Below, one piece after another: positions 34,166 through 47,159 of a stretch of 64,000 bases of DNA. The stretch's first letter is position 1. Every line of letters begins with the position of its first letter. The stretch comes from Ectocarpus siliculosus (taxonomy: Eukaryota > Sar > Phaeophyceae > Ectocarpales > Ectocarpaceae). Below the pieces are notes generated by a model that was not told the origin of the DNA, ran no database searches, and saw nothing but the letters and a program-made list of their open reading frames with translations. The stretch is from the NCBI GenBank assembly GCA_000310025.1, contig FN648707.1:1477133-1541132 (forward strand). Direction: 5' to 3'. Made by a program: the position numbers and the translations under genes.

Positions 34166-37100
34166 CTTGGCCTTATTTGCAGCGAGGGAAGTGCGGCGAG
34201 CGCTCTCCTCTTCCTTCGCTTCAGCCCACTGCACGCTGCCGCGCCTCTTGGGCTCCTCTGCAAGGGCTTCGCGGACGGGGTCGGGCTGATAAGGACCCCC
34301 CCTCCCTTCAACGCTCTGCCACCCGCTCGGCTTCAGCTGCTTCAACAGTCGCTGGGCCGCTGGTGAGACCGTGGCCATAAGTGATGGTCGTCGCGTTGAG
34401 CTCAAGCGCGAAACGCTGGACCTTTGTGTCTCCGACCTTCTGAGCAGCGCCACCGGCTGCTCAAATTTTGTGGCGAAAGCAAAGAGCCAACACGCCATGT
34501 GGCAGGAAACGGCCTGCGGTTCCGGTCGTTGTCGTCATATTCGTTGTTGTTGGTACTTGTCATTGTATTGTCGTGGCAGTTAAGTTTGCCGTCGTGATGT
34601 CAGCTTGTTGAGGCTCATCGTTCAAATAAACAGGAAGAAGCTATCCTCGCACCAGAAGACACGATGCTCGCGAGAATCTAGCTATTGTTCGGTTTTGCCT
34701 GCCGACCATGTTAAGCCCCTCCGTATTTGGAGTTGGAAGAGTGTCGTCTCGCAATCAGATCAAACGATCAGAGATGAACCATGAACTATTCGACGAACCA
34801 GACGAACACCCGCCCATGCACCCAGGTTATCAAAAGTAGGGGTGGTGCGGAGTCGTGGACGACCCCCTACCATACATCTGTAGGCAAAGCAGTGTACCTG
34901 AGACACAAGAAGAACTACAGAGTATATTATCGAGAGACTAGTTCCGCGCAAACCACCGTATTGACACAATGGTTGGAACGGACACCGTCAAAAGAAAAGA
35001 AGGAAACGGACGCCCAGCTTGGCGACATAGACAGCATGATCGTCCGTCACTGCTTCAGATGGAGACAACAACACCTTAGTCTATCGGGGACAAAAAAACG
35101 AAGCCAGACAGATGTTCGGGTGCTCTCGCTGGCAACCCTCTTGGAATTCAGGGGTGAAAACAGCGGAGAAGCGTGGTGCAACGAGCTCTCAAGACCATAG
35201 CAAGAAACAGAGCGCCTTTGGGCAACGACATCAGGAAAGAACCCACCAGAACAACACGCGCAGAACAACACGCCAACGAAGTGCACGACATCCGTGAGGG
35301 TCGACGGGAAGTGCCCCCGGTTCGTACCTGCGACGTCCAAAATATTATTGGGGTACCCCGCCCGATTGTTGTCAGGCGCTTTATCAGGATGACGATTACG
35401 ATGTAAAGGCACACGCTGCACATCGCCGAAGCTTGACGCCTAACGTTTCGTCGAGCTTTGACGTAGAATTCATACCCAGAAGCCGCACCCTGGAGGTCGG
35501 CGTTTGCGGCGAGATTCCAAGACCGAGTAAGAATTCGAAGACATCACGAAGACGTCAAGGTATGCGATGGCTTGCGGGCCTTCCTCACATCGTTACTGGC
35601 ATTGCACGATGACGGCGCACATAACTCTTTCGAGTGCAGGTTTTGAACGAGATGCTTGAGTAGGGGGCATGACTGAGCGAGCAGTGTGACCGTACAACTC
35701 CGTATATCTCACGGAAACCAAATGTCAAGTGCACCAGAATCGACTGCTGCGACCTTTGCTACTATTCAATTATGACGGCAAATCCGCAGTTACCGATGAA
35801 CTCGAGCTAACACCGTTGGGCCTGGACCATGTTCTCACGAAAAATCTATGTTTTGTACACTGCGGATGCATATTCTATACAACAACAGACCATGATCCCC
35901 ATACGCGATACGTTTCACGGCTCGGTCCAATGCACGCAAAATATGCAACCTTTGCAGATTACAGCCAGCACATCGCGCCCCATAGCGTCAAAAATTGAGG
36001 TACTTCAAATGCCAAAATAGCCTCCATCCTCCTCGAAAACAGCGTTGTGTAAGGAAGATCCGCAAGTGGGGCCAAATCATCTCACAAAAAAGGAGACACC
36101 AATCGGACCAAGCCAAATCATTGATACATGAGGAGATACGCAAAAAAACCCTCGTGCACAAGTTGACTTGGAATGAACGGGAAGAGCGTGGCGGTGAGGT
36201 AGGCCCTGCTGACAGACCATGTACACACCCTTCACCTTCAGTGATGCTTGGGTGATGAAGCGTGTGAGCTGCACAGCCACGAAGATAATGGTCGCCATCT
36301 GGTCAAAGGTGTAGAATCAACAACAACGCGGACAAGCAGCAGCCGAGAGAGTGGAAAATGTTAGTACCCACTTGCAAAGACTTCAGTACGCCCTTTCGAT
36401 TGGGGCAAAACCCGAACGGGTGGAGTCTATCCGTAATTGTATGTACTCGCAAGGTACTCGGATCATATTTTCTTATTCTCACCACCTGGAAAGGCGTTCC
36501 ATCTTGGCCCGCCTTCGCCCAGCGGCCTTTTACTTTTCACAACCACGACCTGTTCGACATGCTTTTCCCAAACTCTAAGAAAGTCATGTTCGATACTTCA
36601 GCAACAACTTACCGCAATCAATACCCCGAAGACCGAAGCCCCATCTGATATCAGCTGGGGCCAATAAGGAACGAACATGCTCATGAAGCCCAAAGAAGAA
36701 ATCCCTCCGGCGTTGAGACATCCAATAATGATGAAGGCGTGGTGCTCATCTGACGCGCTTCTGAGCTTTCCCGCAAAACTGTCGACAGGAAGGAACTGTG
36801 AAAGTAACACCATCGCACGGTGGCACCGTGAGTGAGTTGATCGGCTGATGGAAAGGAGAGGGTACGTATCGCTGCACCCCATGTTTGACGATGTCTACTT
36901 GGCGTCGCGGTTGGGGGCACAAGAGACGGAAATGTTGGGGGGTGTTTGGCAGCAAGGCAACCCTTCCGTTGCAGGAGCACTACACAATAGCCGAATTTCG
37001 AAAAAAACTGTGGTCCGACGGCCTTTCTCGTCGCATTTCCAGCCACAGAACGAATATCGGGAAAGCACCGGCCGATCCGTTTGTTTTGGTGACTAATCGG

Positions 37101-39358
37101 AGCACTTCTACAACGTCGCCCAAATACCGATCGGAGTACTTCCATAAGACGAAGTGAGGTATTTGCTGCTGTGACTCAACCACGGCCCGCACACGGAGGT
37201 AAAAATTGCACTTGTAGATAACCATGGCTTGTCAATTCGTTCGTGGATGGTCGTTATCCTGCCGCTCGTGAGGAGAAGTCTTCCATAGGGTAACCGGAAC
37301 CCGACCGGCTGGCGGTGGGGCGACTCACTTCTTCACAATCCTCTGTGACTACACGGATTCGCTACGCCCGCCATCTCGTCCGCCGCAACTACCACTCGCA
37401 CGGATGGATGCGACACCGCCGCAAATTTCACCCACGCATACAGGGCCACCGGTGCCAACGGCCCCTTACCTTTTCTCGCTTTCATACGGCGTCGTCATTT
37501 TTTTCCCCATTCGCTCCTCAAAATAGTGCCCACCCCCGTCTTCCATTCTCTTCACGTTGTGTGATCGGGCATCGACCATTCCACGAAAATCCCTTTCGTT
37601 CTCATTTTATTTTGCAGAGCACAGACCTACGCAACGGACGGACTTATGTATCGACCTCACATCGTCTACCTAACTAAGCCGACCTTGAGCACTCTTTTTC
37701 CGAAGCGATGTCCTCATCGCGTCTACTTCCTATTTTTATCGAACCGCCGCATCCATCCCACGCATGCTGGCCGCCCGCCCCATTGGGGGTAGGGGGGCCA
37801 ATCGTTCCCCCTAGTTATTTTGAACGACGAGCATCCAGAGTCCACGAAAGATGAAATTGGCTTAGCGAAACAAGACGCGCAGACATTGGGATTATCAATG
37901 CATGTTCACGCCCTCGGCGTGCAGGCTTTCTTTGCATGTTCAAACCTGAATTGGCAAGCTGGCCACCCAGAACTCGGCGATTTCCGCGACCAAGAACATC
38001 GCAGAGGGTAGCAGTGCTATGTACAGGGCCTGCAAAATTCCAGCGTCGTTCACATTCATTCGCCCCCCCCGAACCGCTAGAGCAACGCCGATGATCCCCA
38101 CACCGATGGTGTAGAAGCTGAGAAGAAAAAGTACGAAAGAAATCGGTTTGAGGCGTAGGGCAGGCAGAATTTCGGCATTGAGATCGTGCAATATGACGAG
38201 AATAACTCACAGCAGTCTATAGCCGCCTTCTTCCACTCAGTCACTACATGCCACGGTGGAAGGGCGCCGTCTTTCGCTCACCTTCTAGTGTGTGTGCGTT
38301 TCGTATTGCTGTAGAAAAGTGGCCAATGTCGGGTGCATCCGGTCCAAACCGGCCATAATCGGGTACCCCTACAAGACGCTGCTGGGAACGACCGCATGAC
38401 ACCATCTGATTGGCCGACGCTTACCCCTACCCCACCTTGACCGTCTTTCCACCGGGTGCACCCGATCTTGGCTACTCGCCCCCCGGAGGGCGGAGGGGTA
38501 CCCGGTTTTTCTTTCCCCTACCCGAAAATGGTTGGGCTATTTGTTAGGCCAAACCCCACGCACAAGTACACGTCAGCAATGCCTTGCCCTCGAATTCGGA
38601 CGTTCTGACGGCGGGCCGGGGCGGACCCACCGCCGGCCGTGGAACTCTCGCTTGGGGAAAACGGCATCAGGCAAGTGGTCGGAGCAAATGATCGAGAAGA
38701 GCTGTGGATGAATACCTCACTCACGAGATGCGACACACATGAGACGCATCTAATAAATAAAGATATTCTGACAACGAGGATGTGTCGTGCTGACCCTCAC
38801 CTGTCCCAACGAATGATATCTAGCAGGTTGTAATAGCAGTAGTGCATGTAGTACAAGAGTACTGTAGGACAATAGTAGTAGCAGCAGTAGTAGTAGTGTG
38901 CAGGCAGTACGTGGAACATTGAGTACCTGTCAAGATGAAGGCAACGCGACTCTTAGTCAGAGACAAAAGTACCGTACTTTCGTACAGCAGTACACAGCAG
39001 TGTACAGTGTAGGACTAAATAAACAGGTGACCACAATATGGAGCGTTGTGCATATACGAACCTTCCGGACAGAAGTACACGCAGGCGGGTCGCCGTCTTG
39101 GGTGAGCACCGAGATGCCTGTGGTAAATGGCGATATCCACGCAGGTGGTGAACAAGGAGTACCGTAGTCAGGAACGAGGCGGCCGCCAGCACGAGGTATC
39201 CCGTACTTAAGACTCGAATCGGCACACAACTGGCTTGCCCTAAGGCGTCTCGAGACGCGAAGCCAGCGTCACAGCTGCACAGCGACGGACCCTCATCTTG
39301 ATCAAGGCACGTCCCGTCTCCTCCCCAAAGCGGGTGTCGGCAATCGTAAACACAGCGT
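34166..39358 (-). CDS. EGF-like, multi-pass membrane protein (receptor-like), C-terminal part
   Basis: I read minus-strand exons at 39358-39141, 38205-37946, about 37170-37000, 36778-36613, 36298-36236, about 35430-35330 and 34456-34166. The first encodes an EGF-like module with six Cys spaced C-x3-C-x10-C-x9-C-x-C-x12-C, then a helix LVLAAASFLTTVLLVHHL. Later exons add ISFVLFLLSFYTIGVGIIGV, LQALYIALLPSAMFLVAEIA, AFIIIGCLNAGGISSLGFMS, VFGVLIA joined to MATIIFVAVQLTRFI, and VCLYIVIVILI. That makes six or seven helices. The last located exon is a cytoplasmic-type tail rich in Arg and Ser (RSSVSRLSSTRRPSLMATVS). The first two joins and the 36778-36613/36298-36236 join keep phase. The join into 36778 does not, so a boundary there is wrong. 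The 3' end was not found. I do not recognise the family. An EGF ectodomain with multiple helices suggests a receptor. It may continue upstream into the exons at 42007-45513. Confidence 0.55.
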
Positions 39359-39522
39359 CTGTATGACATCTCTGTTGTCGCCAATGTGCAAGACGCAGAG
39401 ATGACGCGGGTGGTCCTTCCCGTGGTCCTTGTCGTAACAACCAGGTTTCAAAATGTGTCTGCGAGGGATCGCTCCTATTGCGCACCGACTGCTGGATTTG
39501 TAGGCATCCCCTCTCTGCCCTT

Positions 39523-39554
<32 letters not shown>

Positions 39555-39687
39555 AGTAGGAGGAGCAGGAGGAGAAGAAGTAGGCCACCGGAGCGGAGGG
39601 CAATGTGTAGTACGGCGTGGATCGTCCAAACAGAGAGACACCTCAGCAGTTTATTACGTAGATCTACGCACGTACCACGTACATACC

Positions 39688-39900
39688 GTATACGACACAA
39701 GATAACACACCCCCTGGACCGATTTTCAGAGCTGGATTTATCAAGAGCACAAAGAGCGGGGGTGCTGAAAACGGGGGCGTTGAAGCCGTCTGGTCGAGAG
39801 CTCTCCGATAACGTATATTTTCGTGTATGCACCCTCTTCGTCGAGGAGTGATCGAGCTTTGACAATCGGTCCAGGGAATGTGTTATCTTGTGTCGTATAC
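39688..39900. mobile_element. MITE with ~40-bp terminal inverted repeats, copy 1
   Basis: The 213-bp element begins GTATACGACACAAGATAACA and ends with its reverse complement. The inverted match continues inward through CCTGGACCGATT and AGAGCT/AAGCTC for about 45 bp with few mismatches. The interior is non-coding. It resembles a non-autonomous DNA transposon. The target duplication is not clear. Confidence 0.75.
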
Positions 39901-41020
39901 ATTTGTACGGTAACATGACACCGATCAGCCTGACTGACGCAGCTGGTGATTATATGTAATATGTTCTCAGTACGACACAAAGAAAGAGTCTAAGACATAT
40001 GAACATAGAGTAGATTCGCAATGAATCCCTAGAATCCAAGCGTCAGCGGAAGATAAAACACATTCCACGATTTCACTACGTAACTCCTCCGCATAGATAT
40101 ACGTTTCACATCAACCGACACATATCATGCCGCATAGTCTACACAGCAGTCAGTGGTGTTGCTCAGGATCCCGCTACACGGAAATGGATTATTTGCCTCA
40201 CGACAAAACCAACAAATTATATACTGTACTTTATCTATGTAGTAGATGAAAGGTATGAACGAGAGCTTTCATATGCACCTACTCTACTTTCACGTCTATG
40301 TTGGTCAAGACTTATATTGGGTTGAAACATTCATGAAAATGCTTATTTGCGGGGCCCCCACCTATCTATCTTGGGCAAAAATTACACACAAGATACTCGG
40401 GTATGTGTTTTTCCTAGTACTTGAGTGACCGAGGACCGGAGAATGCGCGAACGGATACCCTGCAAGCTACTGCTGTGTCTGAACTGCTGTGACAATGACG
40501 AGGACAATGCATAAATAGCAGTTCCATCACACAAGAGTGACCAGTTTCCAGTGACGGCCAAATAAGATGTGAGTTCCTGCGACTCCCTACTTAGGCGCAG
40601 ATGTTTCCTCACACACACTTTTATTTCCTTGCGGCGTGATCTGAATTTGAAAGCCTGGGGTCCATGTTGTCGGTATACACATGAAGCTCTGGCCAATAAC
40701 AGCCCAAAGCCTCCGAAGCGTTGACGACAATTTCCGTTCCGAATACTGCAGGACCCGACGTACATCTCCTCGCGCCTGTACGCCGACGCTTCCCTGTTCT
40801 TTCTCTCGCAATTGCCGCGGGTTCTCTCGACCGACACAGAAGAAGGGATGGGCGCTGCACAAAAACCATAATCGCTCAGGGAGGTTTGCCCATTGCTGTA
40901 TCATCCTTGCCGCCGTAGTTTGTGTGAACACATCAGAGAATAATGAAGCAGCAATAGTCCTCCAAGAGCCAGTTTTCGACGAGGAGGACAAAAATCCCTC
41001 CCTAACTCAGTAGACTACGC

Positions 41021-41068
<48 letters not shown>
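41021..41068 (+). repeat. (TTG)n microsatellite
   Basis: A perfect TTG trinucleotide run of about 16 units, apparently within an intron of the minus-strand gene. Confidence 0.95.
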
Positions 41069-42006
41069 CTTCACATTAAACTCGTGTCAGTTGCTGATCC
41101 CAAAATCTAGCAAAGACTCGGTCCGTACAAGTGCTTGAATGGCCTTCTCAAGCACAGTAACGTCAGCAGGGCGGCGGGCCAGTACCAGCAGCACTGAAAA
41201 ACGGTGAGAAATACTGGAGGGAGCGTATCGGCAAATAAAATATAGCGGTGGAATATCCTGACCTTCACAAGCGGGAAGGCAACAAACAGCGCCCGGAAAG
41301 GTTTCAATATCGACATGATTCTCTGGTGGACTTGTTGACAGAAGGTCTCCTCAATAACCGCACCACGCTCATATCGCTTGTGGTAACTCTCGAACAAATA
41401 AATCCGCGGGTGACGCTGTTCGACAACCTAGGTCAACCACCTTGTGGGCCTACACACATGCTCATCATGTGCTCCAGATTAGTCTAGCCGCCGACATGCT
41501 GACCGACGATCACAACGCCCTCAGGCAGCATATACACGCCGGGAGAACGCAACACGAACAACAAACAAATCCGTGCACCGTTCTAAGCGAAGGTGTCGCC
41601 ACTCGACTCGTCAAGAATTGTTGAGGCCGGCAATATCGCTAGTGCTAGCACCGGCTTCCTCGCCGCCTGCACCCGGCGTAGAGACTCCTTCAGCTCGGAT
41701 ACAGTAGTCTCCCTAACAAAGCATAGGCAGGTGAGAAGACAGAGCAGTTGCGATGGGGTGTTGTCAGCTGGAAAGTTACAACAGGGGCGCCACAGCACCA
41801 CCAGCAGAGCAGGCCAAAAAGCCTAACGGCGACAGAGGAGAGGTCGAAACCGCCACACAACAAAACAGAATCAACGCCACAAAATTAACTGCAAAAAACA
41901 AGGGGAGCCAGTACTTCACTGAAGGGGAGCCGATGTTACACCGGACGCTCAACCACCATTGGCAGACCCAGACAAATAAACCGCCTACAGAGTTTTCCTC
42001 CCACAC

Positions 42007-45000
42007 AGGTCCGTGTTGTTGCTCGCCTCGAGGTTGAGTCTGTCCCCTGCGACAAGTCCAGCGGAAACGCTCGATCTAGGGCGTCCTCCAGTACCCGCCC
42101 CTGCCACCGCAAGCATGCATTTCGAGGAGCTTGGTCGATCATTCTGGTTGGCCGGCTGGTCGATTCAAATGCGCATGTCCCTTGGTGCTTTCGTCGTTTA
42201 AGATAAGTTTGCGTCGCTTGGTGCTTGCTGGACGCGTTGCGTTAACTTACCGCGCTGGTTGACGCCGCATCAAGCCGTCGCTGTGCCACCAGCCTCACTG
42301 GGCACGGCAAGCTTGCTTGTCTTTTGATCGCGCGAAGCGTCGAATAGTTCCAGCGGGAAAGAGAACGCCGCAGCGGAAGACAGGGGAATAGAACGGGAAA
42401 ACGAAGAATAGTATTATTAATAGAAGATGTGGAGAAAGCCAGCGAGAAACGGTTCGGTGCGACAAAGCCATCGGCGGCAGCAGGTCAAAAACGCTCAAAC
42501 AATCGCTGCGGCAGAGTGCACTGCCTACCCCGCCTTCGGAGTCCTCTTTATTTTCGTCTTGCCCTCCGAACCGTATCTTGTATCTTGCCTGAAGCATTCC
42601 GCCAAGACCGTGAGAGAGCGCGTGCGACCGACGTCGCTCAGGCTTCCGCCTCCAAGACGTGCGCTGTCGTTGCCGATGGACTCGCACAGGGCAGGAGCAT
42701 CGGTCCCCTCCCAGTCAGAGCTGCGGGGAGTCCGGTACATTCACAACACCGAGGGGTCGGATACGGTAAATACTACCAGCACCTATGTAGCAGGTCGGGT
42801 GGGTCGGCACCACTAGAAGCCCACACACAGCCATACAGCAACAATACCAATACCGTGCAATAAAAAACAACACGGCAGAGCAGCGAACAAGCAGTCGCAA
42901 GGAACCAGTTCTCCCTCCCTCACCATGGCGTCCGCACGATGGGCCCTCCTGTAGCAGTACCGCCGCCGTCATGGCCTCCTTGTTGCCGGAGATCAAGAGC
43001 GCACTGCTGTGGTCGCCGGTAGCCCTCCTGAAAGAGGACGTAGGAACCGTACACAAACTCGTCCCAGGCCTCGTACTGCCGCCGGAACCCGATGTCTTCA
43101 CCCTCAGCAACAGCTGTTGTGTCAGGACAAAGGGGGGCCAGGGGCCGGGAGTGTATGGAAACAACAGCCAGTCTTGCAGAACAAAAACCAACACTTCGTG
43201 GCCACAAAGACACAAAAAGCACCCCAGCGGGTTCAGCATGTCGCTATGGAGAGATGAGCCCAACGTGGTGAATACGAAGCGCGTGCTTTACGCGTGTACG
43301 ACCGTGCGCCAATTCAGATTTCTTGGTGAGTTGCACGAGCGGTGTGGGCATCGCCACCCACGCGACCCGAAATCGGCCGGAAAATAACCAAAACCATTGT
43401 ACCCTTCTGGCGTCGTGAGTCAACCCCCCCCCCCTCCCCCACAAACCCTTAGCAGGATGCAGCGCACCCTCCATGCGACTCGCAGAATACCTCACGGCGC
43501 TTCGCGCTTGGTGATGTGAGATCCTGGTCCGGTGAGAACCGTCCCGGCGTTGTAGGGATGCGAGGTCAATGGTCTAACGACTACGGCATGCACGGCATTG
43601 AGTACCCCCCCCCCCCCCCCCCCCCAGCGAATCCCCCTTAAAACCTCCGAGACGTACCTGAGCGTGCCAGGCATTCCAGTTCCTGTGGCCATGTCCCGCC
43701 GGCGCTCGTAGCACGGTGACAGCTGCGGTTGGGCGACAGTCGCGCCAACATTTCGCTCACGACACCCTGCATGTTCGTGACAGCTTCTGCTCTGGCATCG
43801 CCCCCGTCTCTGGCAGGTGTTCGCTCACTATTCTGCCTCGGCGGGTTCACGTCCGAAAAAGAGTTCTTCTGTATTGCAACTATCTTTCGTGTCATTTACA
43901 CAGGCCAAAGAAACCAGCTTTCGTCGCCACAAGTTAACCCAAACAAACATAGCAAGCGACAAAGGAAACACTTAACACACAAACGCAACTGGCGGTTTCT
44001 AGAAGAACGTGCCCAGAAAGACGACAAGCACGGTGTGGACAAGAGAGTGCCCCGGGACAAAATGGAGAATAGTCCATTACTCCACTCGAAGGTTGAAGTC
44101 AGGCATAAAAATCCTACGCCAGTCGGTACAGTCGCAGAAGCCACGTGCCCCACTTACCCAGAATTTGAGGAGTATCCCAGGGAAAAAGAGCCCACAGAAC
44201 GGCGTCCCTGCCCCCGATCGTCTCTTCTGTTGCGTCGTCTCCGCTGCCGCCGCTGCCGCCGCCGCCGCCGCCGCCGCCGCTGCGCCAAGAAGGTCCCCTC
44301 TCCCCTCGCCACCCCCGGCCGCCGCGCCGAAAGTTCCTTCTGCGGAATCAACCTGGCCTCGCCTTCCAGCTCCTTCTTGGAGTCCATCGCTAGCCCCGGC
44401 ACTTCCGCCGCGACCAGTGCCCGCGGCGCCATCTCCGCTCGACGCACCCGCCTTTCTCTTTCCCCCCGCCACCGCCGAAGCTGTTGGAGGTGGTGTTGGA
44501 GGAGGGGAGGCCCTCACCGCCGCCATCGGCCCTCGTCCGCGCTCGTCCACACGGCCACGATTCGAGTCGGCGTTACCGCCGTCAACCGGGTTTGTCGCCG
44601 GCTTTGCCGCACCAGATTCGTCGCTCGGCCCACGCGGGTTGCCGGCACCAGCTCCTCCGTTGCCGCTGCTCCCGCCACCTCGTGGGTAGGCGATGCTTCG
44701 GATAAGAGTGTGCTTCGCTTCGTAGACCTTGCCCTCGATCCGAAGCAAGAGGGCGCCGCCGCCGCCTCCCCCTTCTTCTTCCGCTGGAGGAAGATGTCCG
44801 CCCCCAGCTCCACCGCGCGGCTTAGCGTGCCCCCCCCGCGGTGGCGTTGGCCTTGCGATGGCCAAGCCGAAATCGAACTCGCACGCTAGCGCACCCTCCG
44901 TGCGCGAAGTCGTCGTGATCGGGCACCCTTCTCCTTGGCCCTTTCCCCGCGGCGGTCTGACCGTACCGCTGTTGTCTTGCTGGAACCCGTAGCAACTGAT

Positions 45001-45513
45001 ACCAGGGTCTCCCCGACTCTGCCCGGGGGGTCTCCCTCCGCGTGATTGTGCCTCCTGTGCTCCCGGTGCCGAGTAACCGTCGTCGTCTGGAACACCCTTA
45101 TTAGTTGTGCGGGAACCACCGTCGCCGTGGGATGTATCGTCCGATGCGCCGCGGCGCGTCGTGGACAAGTACAACGTGCGACTCCTCTTGCTCGCATTTC
45201 GGCCGTTGTTGCTGCTGCTGCTGCTGCCGCTGCGTTTTCTGACACCCGCTGCTGCTGTGGTGGACGGGCGGTTTTCGAGGACGAAGCAACACCTGGCCCG
45301 AGGCAGGAGAACTACAGTCCCGCTGCCCTCGGGACCACCATCACGAACATTGACGCCGGTGCCGGCGGTGGTGGTTTTCCGGTCAGGGTCACGCGCTCCA
45401 CGCCTTGCGGCTGCTTCTGTTGGTGTCGTAGTCCAGGTGGGCCAAGCTTGAGCAGGGAGCGGGCGAAGCCAGAGCTGGGCCGCCAAGAACGCCTCGATGT
45501 TCATAGCAGCTGC
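42007..45513 (-). CDS. Hypothetical protein, five phase-consistent exons; possible N-terminal part of the EGF/TM gene
   Basis: Minus-strand exons at 45513-44158, 43868-43658, 43113-42924, 42720-42589 and 42075-42007 chain without a stop. Each intron's phase matches across the join (0, 1, 2, 2, 2), which is strong support for a real gene. The first exon (452 codons) is Gly/Ala/Arg-rich and low in complexity, with a polyAla run coded by a GCC tract at about 44245-44285. It also contains ordered pieces such as ALLLRIEGKVYEAKHTLIRS. Its first ATG (45504-45502) lies just inside an apparent acceptor, so an upstream exon is possible. Later exons read YEAWDEFVYGSYVLF, DWEGTDAPALCESIGND and GLVAGDRLNLEASNNTDL. 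Candidate further exons lie at about 41728, 41413-41265, 41195-41130 and 40785-40690, giving a route to the EGF exon at 39358. The intron after 42589 uses a GC donor. Family unknown. Confidence 0.5.
43452..43625 (+). repeat. C-tailed dispersed repeat, copy 3
   Basis: The copy runs from AGGATGCAGCGCACCCTCC through GCTTCGCGCTTGGTGATG, CTGGTCCGGTGAGAACC and GAGGTCAATGGTCTAACG to GGCATTGAGTAC and a run of about 22 C. It is the same element as copy 2, in opposite orientation. It lies in the intron between the 43658 and 43113 exons. Confidence 0.8.
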
Positions 45514-45539
45514 CTGCACAAGGAGCGGACGGGTGGGTG

Positions 45540-45645
45540 AGTGTACTCATACTCGTAGTCGTGCATGCCGTAGTCGTTCAACCATTGACCTCGCACCCCT
45601 ACAAAGCCGGGACGGAGCACGCCGGGTTCTCACCGGACCAGGGTG
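45540..45645 (-). repeat. C-tailed dispersed repeat, copy 4 (homopolymer absent)
   Basis: GTACTCATACTCGTAGTCGT is followed by GCATGCCGTAGTCGTTC, CCATTGACCTCGCACCCCTA, AAGCCGGGACGGAGCACGCC and TTCTCACCGGACCAGG. It is nearly identical to copy 2 in the same orientation but lacks the G tract. It sits just upstream of the large minus-strand exon at 45513. Confidence 0.8.
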
Positions 45646-47159
45646 AGTGGGAGAAGGGGAAAGAACGCGCCGCGTCTGAAGGAAGAAGCAGCCAGCGTGT
45701 TTGGGTAGAGGGTGCGGGCTCATTTTTTGAGCTGGGCTCTCACGGGTGTGTGCTGATTATTAGGACATCTTCGTGCAAACGTAGAAACGACATTGGGGGA
45801 AGCTGTGGAGCCTTGCTTGGCTGTGTACAAATGCAGCATAGTTTCCGGTGGAACATGGCTGATCATTAGGCACACTGCAGTCTAACATCCAGCTGTTCGC
45901 GCGCAATCTTGACATGCGTATGTCTAAAGCAGTATTTCCAACCGTAATAGCAGTTCGGCCATGCGGACAGAAACCATCGAGTTTAGGATTGCGATTCTGC
46001 GCGGGTACATATATTGTACATGTAGTTTCACGTCTGCCTGTTGCTTGTCAGCATGTCCAACCCCGGCCTACCTTTTCCACTGCTGTCATACGCATGGCAA
46101 TCCCCATTTTTTGCTATCTTGGTGCACATTAGAAACATGTGGCACCTCACCTCCTTTGATATGTACCTGGTGTGATACAAGGGGTTGTTGCCGTAGTGCG
46201 GCTGTAAGTATGTAGTGCGGTGGAACATGTCTTTTCCTGGGACTACTGCAGTCTATGTATAGGCACACTACTATCGCATGTTCCTCTGTGCGTCGGAATT
46301 GTTCTTCAGCGAATGAGGAAAAAATCACATGGCATCATCGACGGGTACTTCTTCACATTGTAGAATTCTACTTGTCCACCTCGCCAGAACACCCAGACGC
46401 TGAAGCTCGTGAGCTCCCATCGAGTCCCTAGTGTAGCCGACACACAGCACTCCTTGAATTGAAATTCAAAATTGATGCAGGGTTGATCTCCCTCTCGAGG
46501 ATTCCACTGTCACCCAACCACCCTCCTTGACTTCACAGGCAATCGGACCTCACCAGCAAGAAAATAACAGCAGCTCCCCATGCCCATGTGCGCTCGCTAC
46601 CGCAGTGCAGTGCGATGCTGCTGCGCCGACGCCTTGTACCACGACACCATTCTAGTAAGTGCGCTGCTATCGCTGAGGCGACGTGTATCATACAGCACCC
46701 CCCCCCCCTGTGATACAAAAAAAAATCGCGGCGTACCCCTCTCGCACCGGCGCGTACACACACCTTGGGACAGCGACACGCACAAGACACACAGGAGGTG
46801 CAGAGCGCCTCTACGCGCCCGGGCATCTTGTGGTTCTGAACCGTAAGGCTTGCTTCGCTGGCGGCTTGTCGTAGCTCCATTGATGGGAGTCGTGGTGAGA
46901 CGCTTAGCTCTGCGTTGTCCATCACGTGCTGCTTGCATCCGTTGCTCGACAGCGGGTTGCACGCCAGCAGCAGTACAGCAGTACTAGTGGCTTGATGGAG
47001 CCTGCTGCTGTGCACAGCGAGTCCGATCGTCGGAGAGAACAAGGAGCGAGCGAGGGGAGAGTGGGGGATCCTGGCTGTGCTGCCCAAAGGCTTGGCAGAA
47101 AGTTGCCTCTGCAGGAGCGAAGCGCAAGCTTGCAGCGTATCTCTCGCTGCTGGGTTGTC
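45646..47159. other. Divergent intergenic region upstream of the MFS gene
   Basis: About 1.5 kb separates the minus-strand gene from the MFS transporter start. A splice-bounded minus-strand segment at about 46660-46552 (after TTACTAG, before GTGAGG) could be an upstream exon of the minus-strand gene. I see no clear domain. Promoter elements were not resolved. Confidence 0.4.

Noticed and set aside
43452..43625. tRNA-like look of the dispersed repeat (GGTCAATGGTCTAACG resembling an A box)
   Set aside because: No convincing B box at the right distance and no cloverleaf could be drawn, so neither a tRNA gene nor a tRNA-derived SINE is claimed.
43729..44889. Long plus-strand open frame of 386 codons
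   Set aside because: It is Arg-rich and Ser-rich nonsense opposite the GCC-repeat exon. The minus strand gives the phase-consistent exon chain, so this is a shadow.
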